Positions 16,714-23,479 of a DNA stretch of 31,589 bases are shown here, one piece after another. How positions within the stretch are numbered: the stretch's first letter is position 1; every line of letters begins with the position of its first letter. Source of the DNA: CAYVUB01 sp964454675. Its GTDB lineage: Bacteria; Bacteroidota; Bacteroidia; Flavobacteriales; Flavobacteriaceae. Below the pieces are notes generated by a model. The model had not been told where the DNA came from. It did no database searches and saw only the letters and a program-made list of their open reading frames with translations. The DNA lies in contig CAYVUB010000030.1 of the NCBI GenBank assembly GCA_964454675.1, positions 1 to 31,589 on the forward strand, in the 5' to 3' direction. Position numbers and translations under genes: made by a program.

Positions 16714-18129
16714 ATGAAGTTATACAATGCTTTGACCATCTGTTTTCTTATCTTGTTTGCAAGCTGCAAAACTGATGAACATATTAAAAACGGCACTGCT
16801 TATTTTGGCGGCGAAATTGTCAATCCAAATAATGATTATGTTGTGCTTTCGGGTCCTAACGAATTGAAAGACACACTTTATCTGGATAAAAAAAACACGT
16901 TTTATACAAAATTAGAGAACCTTAATCCCGGACTTTACACGTTTGTACATAGCGGCGAATACCAGATGATGCTCCTTGAATCCGGTGACAGCCTGATGGT
17001 AAGACTTAATACTGTTGACTTTGACGAATCGCTGGTATTTATGGGTAACGGCTCAAAAAAGAACAATTTTTTAATAAACGCTTTCCTGGAAAATGAAGTT
17101 GGCTTAAAAGATTATGTGAAAATTGCCCAAATGGAACCTAAACCGTTTGAAAACTATCTGGATTCTGTAAGAGCTAAGAAACTTAATGAGTTACGCAAAT
17201 TTTCGGATAAAAAAGATGTGTCGCAACTGTTTGAAGACATAGCCAAAGCCAGTATCAATTACCATTATTACGTTAATAAAGAAATGTATCCGTTTACGCA
17301 TTTTGGTCATAAAAACCTTATAAATTACAAAAAACTCCCCGATGATTTTTACGACTACCGCAAAGACATTGACTTTAACCTGGATGGCTTGAGCAGTTTT
17401 TATATTTATAACAAATTTTTATACTCGTACTTTAACAATGTCGCCCTTGACGGATTTTACAAAAACGTTCCCGACACCACAAGTTTTGACAGACATTCTC
17501 TGACTTATAACTTAGAAAAACTAAACTTGATGGATGCCAAAATTAAAAATGAAAACATCAAAAACAATCTGCTTAAAAATACTGCCAGGGAGTTTATGTA
17601 CTTATGCAAAGACTCCTCAGAAGTAAACACTTTTATCGCTTCTTATCTTGAAAAATCTACCAACGAAAAAGATAAAACCAATATCAAAAACCTGATAATT
17701 GCCATCAATAATTTAAAACCCCGAAACAAAGTTCCTAATATAAAACTTATTGACTACAACGAAACCGAATACGAGCTAACACATCTTATCGACAAACCGA
17801 CCGTAATTTATTTCTGGTCGTCAAACCTAAAGATGCATTACAGAAACAGTCATAACAAAGTAAAATCATTAAAATCAAAATATCCGGATATTAATTTTGT
17901 TGCAATCAACATCAATGATAACGATAAAAAATACTGGAAAAAAACTCTGGACGAATTTAAGTTTTCTACACTTGGCGAATATCAGTTTAAATATCCCGAC
18001 GAAGCTAAGAGAACACTGGTACTAAACTCTGTAGGTAAAGTGATTATTATTGATAAAGACAAAAAAATCATCAGTACCGAAAGCAATATGTTCCATCCGG
18101 AATTTGAAGAACAGCTCAAACAATTATGA
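16714..18129 (+). CDS. TlpA/thioredoxin-fold lipoprotein lacking the active-site cysteines
   Basis: This 471-residue lipoprotein has a signal peptide with lipobox LFASC (lipidated Cys18). The N-terminal part (about 25-120, GGEIVNPNNDYVVLSGPN onward) resembles the DUF4369-type domain often placed before TlpA domains, the middle is helical, and the C-terminus (about 340-471) is a thioredoxin-like fold. In that fold the segment after the first strand reads VIYFWSSNLKMHYRNSHNK, where active members have WC-x-x-C, and the later cis-Pro loop is also not recognisable. It should therefore not be a thiol oxidoreductase; a binding or structural role is inference. It is monocistronic, with a bidirectional terminator 11 bases after the stop. 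Confidence 0.8.
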   Translation: MKLYNALTICFLILFASCKTDEHIKNGTAYFGGEIVNPNNDYVVLSGPNELKDTLYLDKKNTFYTKLENLNPGLYTFVHSGEYQMMLLESGDSLMVRLNTVDFDESLVFMGNGSKKNNFLINAFLENEVGLKDYVKIAQMEPKPFENYLDSVRAKKLNELRKFSDKKDVSQLFEDIAKASINYHYYVNKEMYPFTHFGHKNLINYKKLPDDFYDYRKDIDFNLDGLSSFYIYNKFLYSYFNNVALDGFYKNVPDTTSFDRHSLTYNLEKLNLMDAKIKNENIKNNLLKNTAREFMYLCKDSSEVNTFIASYLEKSTNEKDKTNIKNLIIAINNLKPRNKVPNIKLIDYNETEYELTHLIDKPTVIYFWSSNLKMHYRNSHNKVKSLKSKYPDINFVAININDNDKKYWKKTLDEFKFSTLGEYQFKYPDEAKRTLVLNSVGKVIIIDKDKKIISTESNMFHPEFEEQLKQL

Positions 18130-18140
18130 TAATGCCCAAT

Positions 18141-18167
18141 AAAAAAGCCCCGACTTGGGGCTTTTTT
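18141..18167. terminator. Bidirectional terminator between the TlpA-like and transaldolase genes
   Basis: AAAAAAGCCCC (18141-18151) pairs with GGGGCTTTTTT (18157-18167) around GACTT. A- and T-runs on both sides serve both converging genes. Confidence 0.9.
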
Positions 18168-18186
18168 GTTGGAACTAAAATGACTC

Positions 18187-18840
18187 TTAATTTCCTTTTT
18201 TATAATCTGCCAAAAACTGCTCAAGCCCAATATCTGTCAATGGATGTTTTAACAATCCTATGATAGAGCTTAACGGTCCTGTCATGACATCGGCACCAAG
18301 TTTTGCGCAATCAATGACGTGCATGGTATGACGTACCGACGCTGCTAAAATTTCGGTCTCAAAACCGTAGTTATCATAAATTTGGCGTATTTCGGAAATA
18401 AGGTTTAAACCATCGGTCGAGATATCATCAAGACGGCCTATAAACGGCGACACATACGTTGCGCCTGCTTTTGCAGCCAATAGCGCCTGTCCTGCCGAAA
18501 ACACCAGCGTCATATTGGTTTTAACACCTTTATCGCTAAAGTATTTACAGGCTTTAACGCCGTCTTTTATCATGGGGAGTTTTACTACAATCTGCTCGTG
18601 CAAGTCTGCCAGAGCTTCGCCTTCACGTATCATTCCTTCAAAATCGGTAGCAATCACTTCGGCACTTACATCGCCGTCAACAAGATTACAAATGTCAACA
18701 TAGTGTTTTAAAATATTGTTGGTACCGGTAATGCCTTCTTTTGCCATTAACGACGGATTGGTAGTTACACCATCCAGAATTCCCAAATCCTGTGCTTCTT
18801 TAATCTGGGCTAAATTTGCTGTGTCAATAAAAAATTTCAT
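18187..18840 (-). CDS. fsa: Small transaldolase / fructose-6-phosphate aldolase (TalC/FSA type)
   Basis: This 217-residue protein is the short form of the transaldolase family (MipB/TalC/FSA). It starts MKFFIDTANLAQIKEAQDLG, holds the family segment GILDGVTTNPSLMAKEG, has the Schiff-base lysine in VKTNMTLVFSAGQALLAAKA near residue 87, and ends with a phosphate-binding region (AASVRHTMHVIDCAKLGADV). Short forms either cleave fructose 6-phosphate to dihydroxyacetone and glyceraldehyde 3-phosphate or act as transaldolase in the pentose phosphate pathway. Sequence alone does not separate the two, and transaldolase is at least as likely. It lies 33 bases downstream of the SDR gene on the same strand. 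Confidence 0.9.
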   Translation of the reverse strand: MKFFIDTANLAQIKEAQDLGILDGVTTNPSLMAKEGITGTNNILKHYVDICNLVDGDVSAEVIATDFEGMIREGEALADLHEQIVVKLPMIKDGVKACKYFSDKGVKTNMTLVFSAGQALLAAKAGATYVSPFIGRLDDISTDGLNLISEIRQIYDNYGFETEILAASVRHTMHVIDCAKLGADVMTGPLSSIIGLLKHPLTDIGLEQFLADYKKGN

Positions 18841-18873
18841 GTATATAGTTGTGTTTTTTTAAGTGTTGCAAAT

Positions 18874-19677
18874 TTACAATTTATAATGTTTCATCAGCAT
18901 TTTTTCATAAACTTTATCGGGTAATATCCGTTTCAATACAATTGAAAATTTCTGCATCAACTCGCCTACCTTATAATGTATTTTAGGATTGGGCGAGTTA
19001 ATAATTTTATAAATGGCATAAGCCATGAGCTGCGGGTCTTTACCGCTGTCCACGTGCTCGTTCATGAGCTGCAACGTGTTACCGTAAGGTGTTTTGTATG
19101 GCGACTGTTCCAATAGCGGCGCATGATAGCGTCCGGCAGCAATATTAGTGGCAAAATCTCCGGGTGCTACATTGGTCATTTTAATGTTAAAATCTTTGAT
19201 TTCCATCCTAAAGGCTTCGGTAACGAGTTCCAGCGCGCCTTTACTTGCACTGTAAATGCCCCGGTACGGCAATCCCATATAACCTGCAATGGATGTTATA
19301 TTGATAATCAACCCCGATTTTTGCCTGCGCATTTGCGGTAAAACAGCTTTGATAACCCGTATAGGTCCGAAAAAATTGGTTTCAAAGTTGCGTTGTATTT
19401 CGGTATCGGGAATTTCTTCAACGGCACCGGTAATTCCGGCACCGGCATTATTGATAAGCACATCCAGCCGTCCCGAAGTTTTTATAATGGTTTCAACAGC
19501 TTTTGTAATAGAATCTACATTGGCTACATCCAAAGCCAACAAGGCAAACTTACTATCAGTATAACGTTCCGGTGTTCTGCTGGTGCCATAAACCGTGTAG
19601 CCTTTAAGGGTTAAAAATTCGCCTATGGATTTTCCTATTCCGGATGATGCGCCGGTAATTAATACAACTTTTGACAT
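18874..19677 (-). CDS. Short-chain dehydrogenase/reductase (SDR)
   Basis: This 267-residue cytoplasmic NAD(P)-dependent oxidoreductase of the classical SDR family has the cofactor motif TGASSGIG at 8-15, NNAG near 87, the catalytic Ser in NITSIAG near 138, and Tyr-x-x-x-Lys in YSASKGALE near 151. Substrates range from steroids to sugars to fatty acyl groups, and nothing here fixes the substrate. The C-terminus is basic and hydrophobic (KRILPDKVYEKMLMKHYKL). The fsa gene follows after 33 bases and the DUF6265/YciI gene precedes it by 65 bases, so co-transcription is possible. Confidence 0.92.
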   Translation of the reverse strand: MSKVVLITGASSGIGKSIGEFLTLKGYTVYGTSRTPERYTDSKFALLALDVANVDSITKAVETIIKTSGRLDVLINNAGAGITGAVEEIPDTEIQRNFETNFFGPIRVIKAVLPQMRRQKSGLIINITSIAGYMGLPYRGIYSASKGALELVTEAFRMEIKDFNIKMTNVAPGDFATNIAAGRYHAPLLEQSPYKTPYGNTLQLMNEHVDSGKDPQLMAYAIYKIINSPNPKIHYKVGELMQKFSIVLKRILPDKVYEKMLMKHYKL

Positions 19678-19742
19678 AAATAATCAATAATTAAAATGAC
19701 TCATTGAACCCATTTAAACTTTTTTGTCCACTTTGATTTTAG

Positions 19743-20594
19743 CTAAGGCTTTGACTTCCAAATCTTATCAGAAAATGGTAAATATTCGGGAAGTGCAGCC
19801 GAACCGTACCAGGTGAAAATCTCGTAATCCAATAATCCGTTTTTTATAGCAAGGTCTATTTGCATTAGGTCTTTTACTTCTTCTATTGATTTGATATTGT
19901 TCAAAATAAAAATTCCTCTGTAATTGTTTTCATTCTTACCCAAAGGTCCTGCTACAATGAGTTTGCCTTCTTTAACCAATTGGTTAATGTTATCCATGTG
20001 TCCTCTGAAACTTTCACTAATAAGCTCTTTGTCTGCCGTTGTATTTGTCCCTGTTTTCAGAATTACGAAAAAGTAGCTTTTCATTCCGTAATCATCTCCA
20101 CCCGATTTGTCGGCTAATGCTTTGTCGTAATTTGGATTTGAAGCAGTGGTATCTTTTACGTTTTGTCTAATCATTTTGTATGAAAATCCTTTTTGCATTC
20201 CATCTGTAACCTGTACAAATAGTTCGTTTTCTGAAAGTTTTTTGTAAATAATCTGTTTCGGAAAATCGTGGTTTGGGTTTTCAAAAATAAAAGTGCTGTC
20301 TGTTTTTACTAATTTAAAATCAATACCTTGTCCTTTATTTTGGTTGATAACAGTCGCATTATAAATAATTTCGTTGCTTTTTTGGGTTATCTCCAAATAT
20401 TCTGAAACGAACATTTTTCCTTCTTTGAGTTTGTATGAAAAACCTTTTAGCTTTTCATCGTTCAATTTGTCCCAATGTTCATAATTCTCTTTGTTTTCCA
20501 TTTTCCAGGTTCCTTTTAAAAAATCAGGAAAATCGGATTGTGCGAAAGACAAGTTTGTTGTCACAATTGCTACGATTAAAAAAATGTGTTTCAT
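19743..20594 (-). CDS. Exported DUF6265-like and YciI-like fusion protein
   Basis: The protein has 283 residues. A signal peptide (about 1-18, ending NLSFA) would leave Gln as the mature N-terminus. Residues about 20-140 look like a DUF6265-type beta-barrel domain (FLKGTWKMENKENYEHWDKL, then IYNATVINQNKGQGIDFKL and NPNHDFPKQIIYKKLSENEL). Residues about 165-270 look like a YciI/YCII-related ferredoxin-like domain (YFFVILKTGTNTTADKE, FRGHMDNINQLVKEGKLIVA, GPLG, then DLAIKNGLLDYEIFTWYGS). YciI domains are dimeric alpha-beta folds of mostly unknown activity and are usually cytoplasmic, so an exported fusion is unusual. Function unknown. Confidence 0.75.
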   Translation of the reverse strand: MKHIFLIVAIVTTNLSFAQSDFPDFLKGTWKMENKENYEHWDKLNDEKLKGFSYKLKEGKMFVSEYLEITQKSNEIIYNATVINQNKGQGIDFKLVKTDSTFIFENPNHDFPKQIIYKKLSENELFVQVTDGMQKGFSYKMIRQNVKDTTASNPNYDKALADKSGGDDYGMKSYFFVILKTGTNTTADKELISESFRGHMDNINQLVKEGKLIVAGPLGKNENNYRGIFILNNIKSIEEVKDLMQIDLAIKNGLLDYEIFTWYGSAALPEYLPFSDKIWKSKP

Positions 20595-20940
20595 TGTTAT
20601 TAAATTTTGGACGGTGTGTTGTTATTACGCATAATACAAAATTACAGAAATCAGCAGGCAAATCAGTATCAATTTTTATCTGCAGATTACAATAATCCCA
20701 AAAATACGATAAATAAACCACAATGGACTAAAGTCGATAGTTTGGTTTAGGACTGAAAGTCCGATTTTAAAGTAGCCAAGAATTACACAAATTTACCCGA
20801 ATTATTTTTTATGAAAATTCGTGCCTTATGTGACTTAAAATTTTTAGAAACTAAAGTTGATGCACTGAAAGTGCATAGTTTTGAACTGTATTTGGAACCA
20901 ATAAAGAGTAAAAAGGGAAATGAAGTGCTTTTTTGGGATG
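20595..20940. other. Gene-free stretch upstream of the SRP RNA 3' end, with small hairpins
   Basis: I find no supported protein gene here. It holds a promoter box for the minus-strand gene at 20594 (TAATTTTG, 20644-20637, reading leftward) and two similar little hairpins: GGACTGAAAGTCC at 20750-20762 and TGCACTGAAAGTGCA at 20861-20875. A related GGACTAAAGTC lies at 20725-20735. An open frame of about 80 codons from 20811 to 21059 runs across the SRP RNA and is rejected. Confidence 0.55.
20637..20644 (-). promoter_or_regulatory. Candidate -7 box of the DUF6265/YciI fusion gene
   Basis: Reading leftward the box is TAATTTTG (TAnnTTTG), about 43 bases before the ATG. The -33 element is not convincing. 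Confidence 0.4.
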
Positions 20941-20962
20941 AGATTCCTGCCTTCGCAGAAAT
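20941..20962. repeat. Degraded GAAGG-loop palindrome beside the SRP RNA gene
   Basis: AGATTCCTGCCTTCGCAGAA followed by AT is the reverse complement of the hisS-leader palindrome (7981-8002) with one arm mismatch. It lies just past the T-run of the SRP RNA gene. Confidence 0.6.
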
Positions 20963-20966
20963 GTAT

Positions 20967-21068
20967 AAAAAAAGGCAAGCTACCTACATCACACCGCTAC
21001 GACCATTTACCTTTGCTTCGTTCCCGATCTGGAGGATTCAACAGGAGCTGGTTGTGTAGGACTTGCCG
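20967..21068 (-). ncRNA. ffs: Small signal recognition particle RNA (4.5S type)
   Basis: Read leftward, the segment forms one long hairpin. GGCAAG at its 5' end (21067-21062) pairs with CTTGCC at its 3' end (20979-20974), and CCTACA with TGTAGG further in. The apex at 21031-21014 reads CAGATCGGGAACGAAGCA, which aligns with the E. coli 4.5S domain IV sequence CAGGTCCGGAAGGAAGCA: the GGAA tetraloop and the GAAGCA side that binds Ffh are kept, with the loop-closing pair changed from C-G to G-C. The hairpin is followed by seven T (20973-20967), so it is its own terminator, and a strong promoter precedes it. With Ffh and FtsY it targets nascent membrane proteins. The exact ends are inferred. Confidence 0.88.
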
Positions 21069-21072
21069 GGTG

Positions 21073-21102
21073 CAAAGATACAACCTTTTAATAGTTAAGC
21101 AA
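21073..21102 (-). promoter_or_regulatory. Promoter of the SRP RNA gene
   Basis: Reading leftward, TTG (21102-21100), 19 bases, then TATCTTTG (21080-21073) matches the Bacteroidota TTTG/TAnnTTTG promoter closely. The start would fall at about 21068, right at the base of the RNA hairpin. Confidence 0.8.
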
Positions 21103-21156
21103 TGATTTTTTAAACTGAATTTAATTAAATATCTTGCCTTAAAATTTTTATTTACC

Positions 21157-22191
21157 ATGACATCTTTCAAATTTCTCATAATCATAATTTTAAGCATATT
21201 TTTAATCGGTTGCAACGACAAATCAAACACCGGAAAAATCAATTTTTCTATTGAAACCGATGCGCCAAAAAATACCATTGCATTAGGAAAACCTTTAAAA
21301 TTATCCTTAAAAAACCCAAATAACATTGCGTTTACATCGGTTTCTTATACCTTAAACAACCAGCCGGTTGACGAAACATTTACGGTTGAAAATGTAAAAC
21401 TCGGCACGCAAACCATAACAGCCAAAGTAGCTTACAGCAATACTTTTGAAGAAGTTACTACCAATATTACCATACTCAATAATACTGCGCCCAAAATATA
21501 CAGCTACAAAATTATAAACATCTATACGCATGATATTACGTCATATACGCAAGGCTTGGAATTTTACAATGACGAACTGTATGAAAGCACAGGACAATAC
21601 GGCGAATCAAAACTCAGAAAAACAGACTATAAAACCGGAAATGTTTTAAAAAACGTGGATTTGCAAAAACACTATTTTGGAGAAGGGCTTACTGTTTTAA
21701 ACAACACTATTTACCAGCTTACATGGCAGGAAAGTATCGGTTTTATTTACAATGCCGAAACATTTGAACAAACAGGCAGTTTTAAATACGGACAAAGCAA
21801 GGAAGGCTGGGGATTGTGCAACGACGGCAAACAGCTTTACAAAACCGACGGCAGCGATAAAATATGGACATTAAACCCCAAAACACTTGCCGAAGAAGAT
21901 TACATCCAGATTTACACCCACAGCGGAAAAATAGGAAGCCTTAACGAACTGGAATGGATTGACAATAAAATATATGCCAACATCTACCAACGTAACGGTG
22001 TGGCTATCATTAACCCAAAAAATGGCGCAGTAGAAGGTGTTATCGATTTTTCGCCGCTAAAAACTTTGGTCACACAGCATCAAGGTCTTGACGTGCTTAA
22101 CGGCATTGCTTACAACCCAAAAACCAACACCGTTTTTGTAACCGGCAAACGGTGGGACAAACTGTTTGAGGTTGACATTTTTGAAGAATAA
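21157..22191 (+). CDS. Glutaminyl-peptide cyclotransferase lipoprotein
   Basis: This 344-residue protein resembles the plant/bacterial-type glutaminyl cyclase family (beta-propeller), which turns N-terminal Gln of exported proteins into pyroglutamate. A lipobox, FLIGC, gives lipidated Cys19. Residues about 25-110 form an Ig-like extra domain (PLKLSLKNPNNIAFTSVSY and on). The propeller covers about 125-344, with family segments YTHDITSYTQGLEFYNDELY, ESTGQYGESKLRK, EGLTVLNNTIYQLTW, GWGLCNDG, ELEWIDNKIYANIY and GIAYNPKTNTVFVTGKRWDKLFEV. It should act on the periplasmic side, anchored to a membrane. The first base of the next ATG is its last stop base, so translation is coupled. Bacteroidota signal peptidase I products often start with Gln, the proposed substrates. 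Confidence 0.88.
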   Translation: MTSFKFLIIIILSIFLIGCNDKSNTGKINFSIETDAPKNTIALGKPLKLSLKNPNNIAFTSVSYTLNNQPVDETFTVENVKLGTQTITAKVAYSNTFEEVTTNITILNNTAPKIYSYKIINIYTHDITSYTQGLEFYNDELYESTGQYGESKLRKTDYKTGNVLKNVDLQKHYFGEGLTVLNNTIYQLTWQESIGFIYNAETFEQTGSFKYGQSKEGWGLCNDGKQLYKTDGSDKIWTLNPKTLAEEDYIQIYTHSGKIGSLNELEWIDNKIYANIYQRNGVAIINPKNGAVEGVIDFSPLKTLVTQHQGLDVLNGIAYNPKTNTVFVTGKRWDKLFEVDIFEE

Positions 22192-22580
22192 TGCAAATCC
22201 ACGAAAAACTCATAACAGTCGTACACGATGATTTAGACCACCTTAACCATGTCAATAATGTGCGGTATGTACAATGGGTGCAGGATATTGCCGGAGAACA
22301 CTGGACAAGCAGAGCCACACCGGATATTCTTGACAGTTATTTCTGGGTATTGCTCAAACACACTATAGACTACAAACATCAGGCGGTTTTGGGCGACACC
22401 ATTCTGCTTAAAACCTACGTTATCAAATCTGAAGGTGTCACATCTATAAGAAAAGTAGAAATGTACAACCGCGATACCGGAAAACTGCTCGTCACATCGG
22501 AAACTACGTGGTGTTTTCTGTCCAAAACCACTCATAAACCTGCAAGAATTACCAATGAGGTTATAGAATTGTTTAGTTAA
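22191..22580 (+). CDS. Acyl-CoA thioesterase, 4HBT hotdog fold
   Basis: This 129-residue cytoplasmic protein has the 4-hydroxybenzoyl-CoA thioesterase (YbgC-like) layout. The active-site helix region DDLDHLNHVNNVRYVQWVQD, near residue 15, carries the Asp of the D-x-x-x-H-x-N-N pattern, followed by the long hotdog helix and four strands (HTIDYKHQAVLGDTILLKT, then SIRKVEMYNRDTGKLLV and ETTWCFLS). It would hydrolyse an acyl-CoA; the chain is unknown. Its ATG overlaps the cyclotransferase stop by one base (TAATG), a junction typical of coupled genes, although the two functions are not obviously related. Confidence 0.88.
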   Translation: MQIHEKLITVVHDDLDHLNHVNNVRYVQWVQDIAGEHWTSRATPDILDSYFWVLLKHTIDYKHQAVLGDTILLKTYVIKSEGVTSIRKVEMYNRDTGKLLVTSETTWCFLSKTTHKPARITNEVIELFS

Positions 22581-22646
22581 ATTTTCTTTAAAGGCTGTGT
22601 TAAAAAATCTTAATTACCCGCCTTATTAAGAATTAATTATGCTTCT

Positions 22647-23414
22647 TTGAAGGAACTAAACAACCTTCAACCTGTGACACAACACCATTTCATTTTTTTA
22701 CTGCTGCTATTGCCATGGTTTGCATCGGGGCAAATTGTAAAAGGGAAAGTTTATGATAATGAAACCACCGTTTCGGGAGTGAAAATCACAAACAAGACCA
22801 GACAAACTACAACTTACAGCAACAATCACGGTGACTTTGCCATTGAGGCAGCCGTAAACGATTCCATCACCTTCAGCTCGCTGTTTCATAAAACGCAAAC
22901 CATTATTATCAAAAAAAGTGATTTTGATGATGTGATAGTCGTTGAACTCAAAAAAGACATCAACCAGCTTAACGAAGTGGTACTTACACCCGAAAAAGCC
23001 AAACCTTTTGACGAACAAGAAGCAAATACGCATATCAACAAGCAATTCAAATCGGACATACAGAGAAATCCGCATTTGTACAGTAAAGTAAGCGGTAACG
23101 CAGACTTTTTAGCCATTGCAAAGCTCATAGGCAAACTGTTTAAAAACAAAAAGCCTAAAGACACTATAACACCACCTATCACCATTGAAAACTTTACACA
23201 ATTGTTCAGCACCAACGCATACTTCAATGAAAAACTCTTAAAAAACGACCTTAACATCTCTGAAGACTACAAACATTTATTTTTTGAATACTGCGAAACG
23301 CAATCACTGGATTCAAAACTACTGCAACAGGAACACCGGTTTTTGCTTCTGGATGCTTTACTAAAATGCAGCAACGACTTTTTAAAAATTGTAAGCCAGC
23401 ATAAAAAAGACTGA
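22647..23414 (+). CDS. Exported carboxypeptidase-regulatory-like domain protein
   Basis: This protein of about 255 residues has a signal peptide (FIFLLLLLPWFASG, then Gln) followed by a CarboxypepD_reg-like beta-sandwich (about 29-105, GQIVKGKVYDNETTVSGVKI to NQLNEVVL), the domain found at the start of TonB-dependent receptors. The remainder (about 106-255) is charged and helical with no known motif. No ATG fits: the frame opens at TTG 22647, with GTG 22674 as an alternative nearer the signal peptide. It lies in a same-strand cluster, 66 bases after the thioesterase and 65 bases before the beta-helix gene. Function unknown; periplasmic or surface location is inferred. Confidence 0.8.
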   Translation: MKELNNLQPVTQHHFIFLLLLLPWFASGQIVKGKVYDNETTVSGVKITNKTRQTTTYSNNHGDFAIEAAVNDSITFSSLFHKTQTIIIKKSDFDDVIVVELKKDINQLNEVVLTPEKAKPFDEQEANTHINKQFKSDIQRNPHLYSKVSGNADFLAIAKLIGKLFKNKKPKDTITPPITIENFTQLFSTNAYFNEKLLKNDLNISEDYKHLFFEYCETQSLDSKLLQQEHRFLLLDALLKCSNDFLKIVSQHKKD

Positions 23415-23479
23415 GCCACATACTAAATCATCGTCGTAAAAGTTATATTTTAGCACACTATTGTTAGTATTTAAAACTT

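Noticed and set aside
20811..21059. Open frame of 82 codons on the plus strand
   Set aside because: It runs antisense across the SRP RNA and a palindromic repeat, and its product shows no family features.
22707..23257. Two minus-strand frames of over 120 codons
   Set aside because: They are antisense to the carboxypeptidase-regulatory-like gene, Phe/Leu/Val-rich as expected for a shadow.
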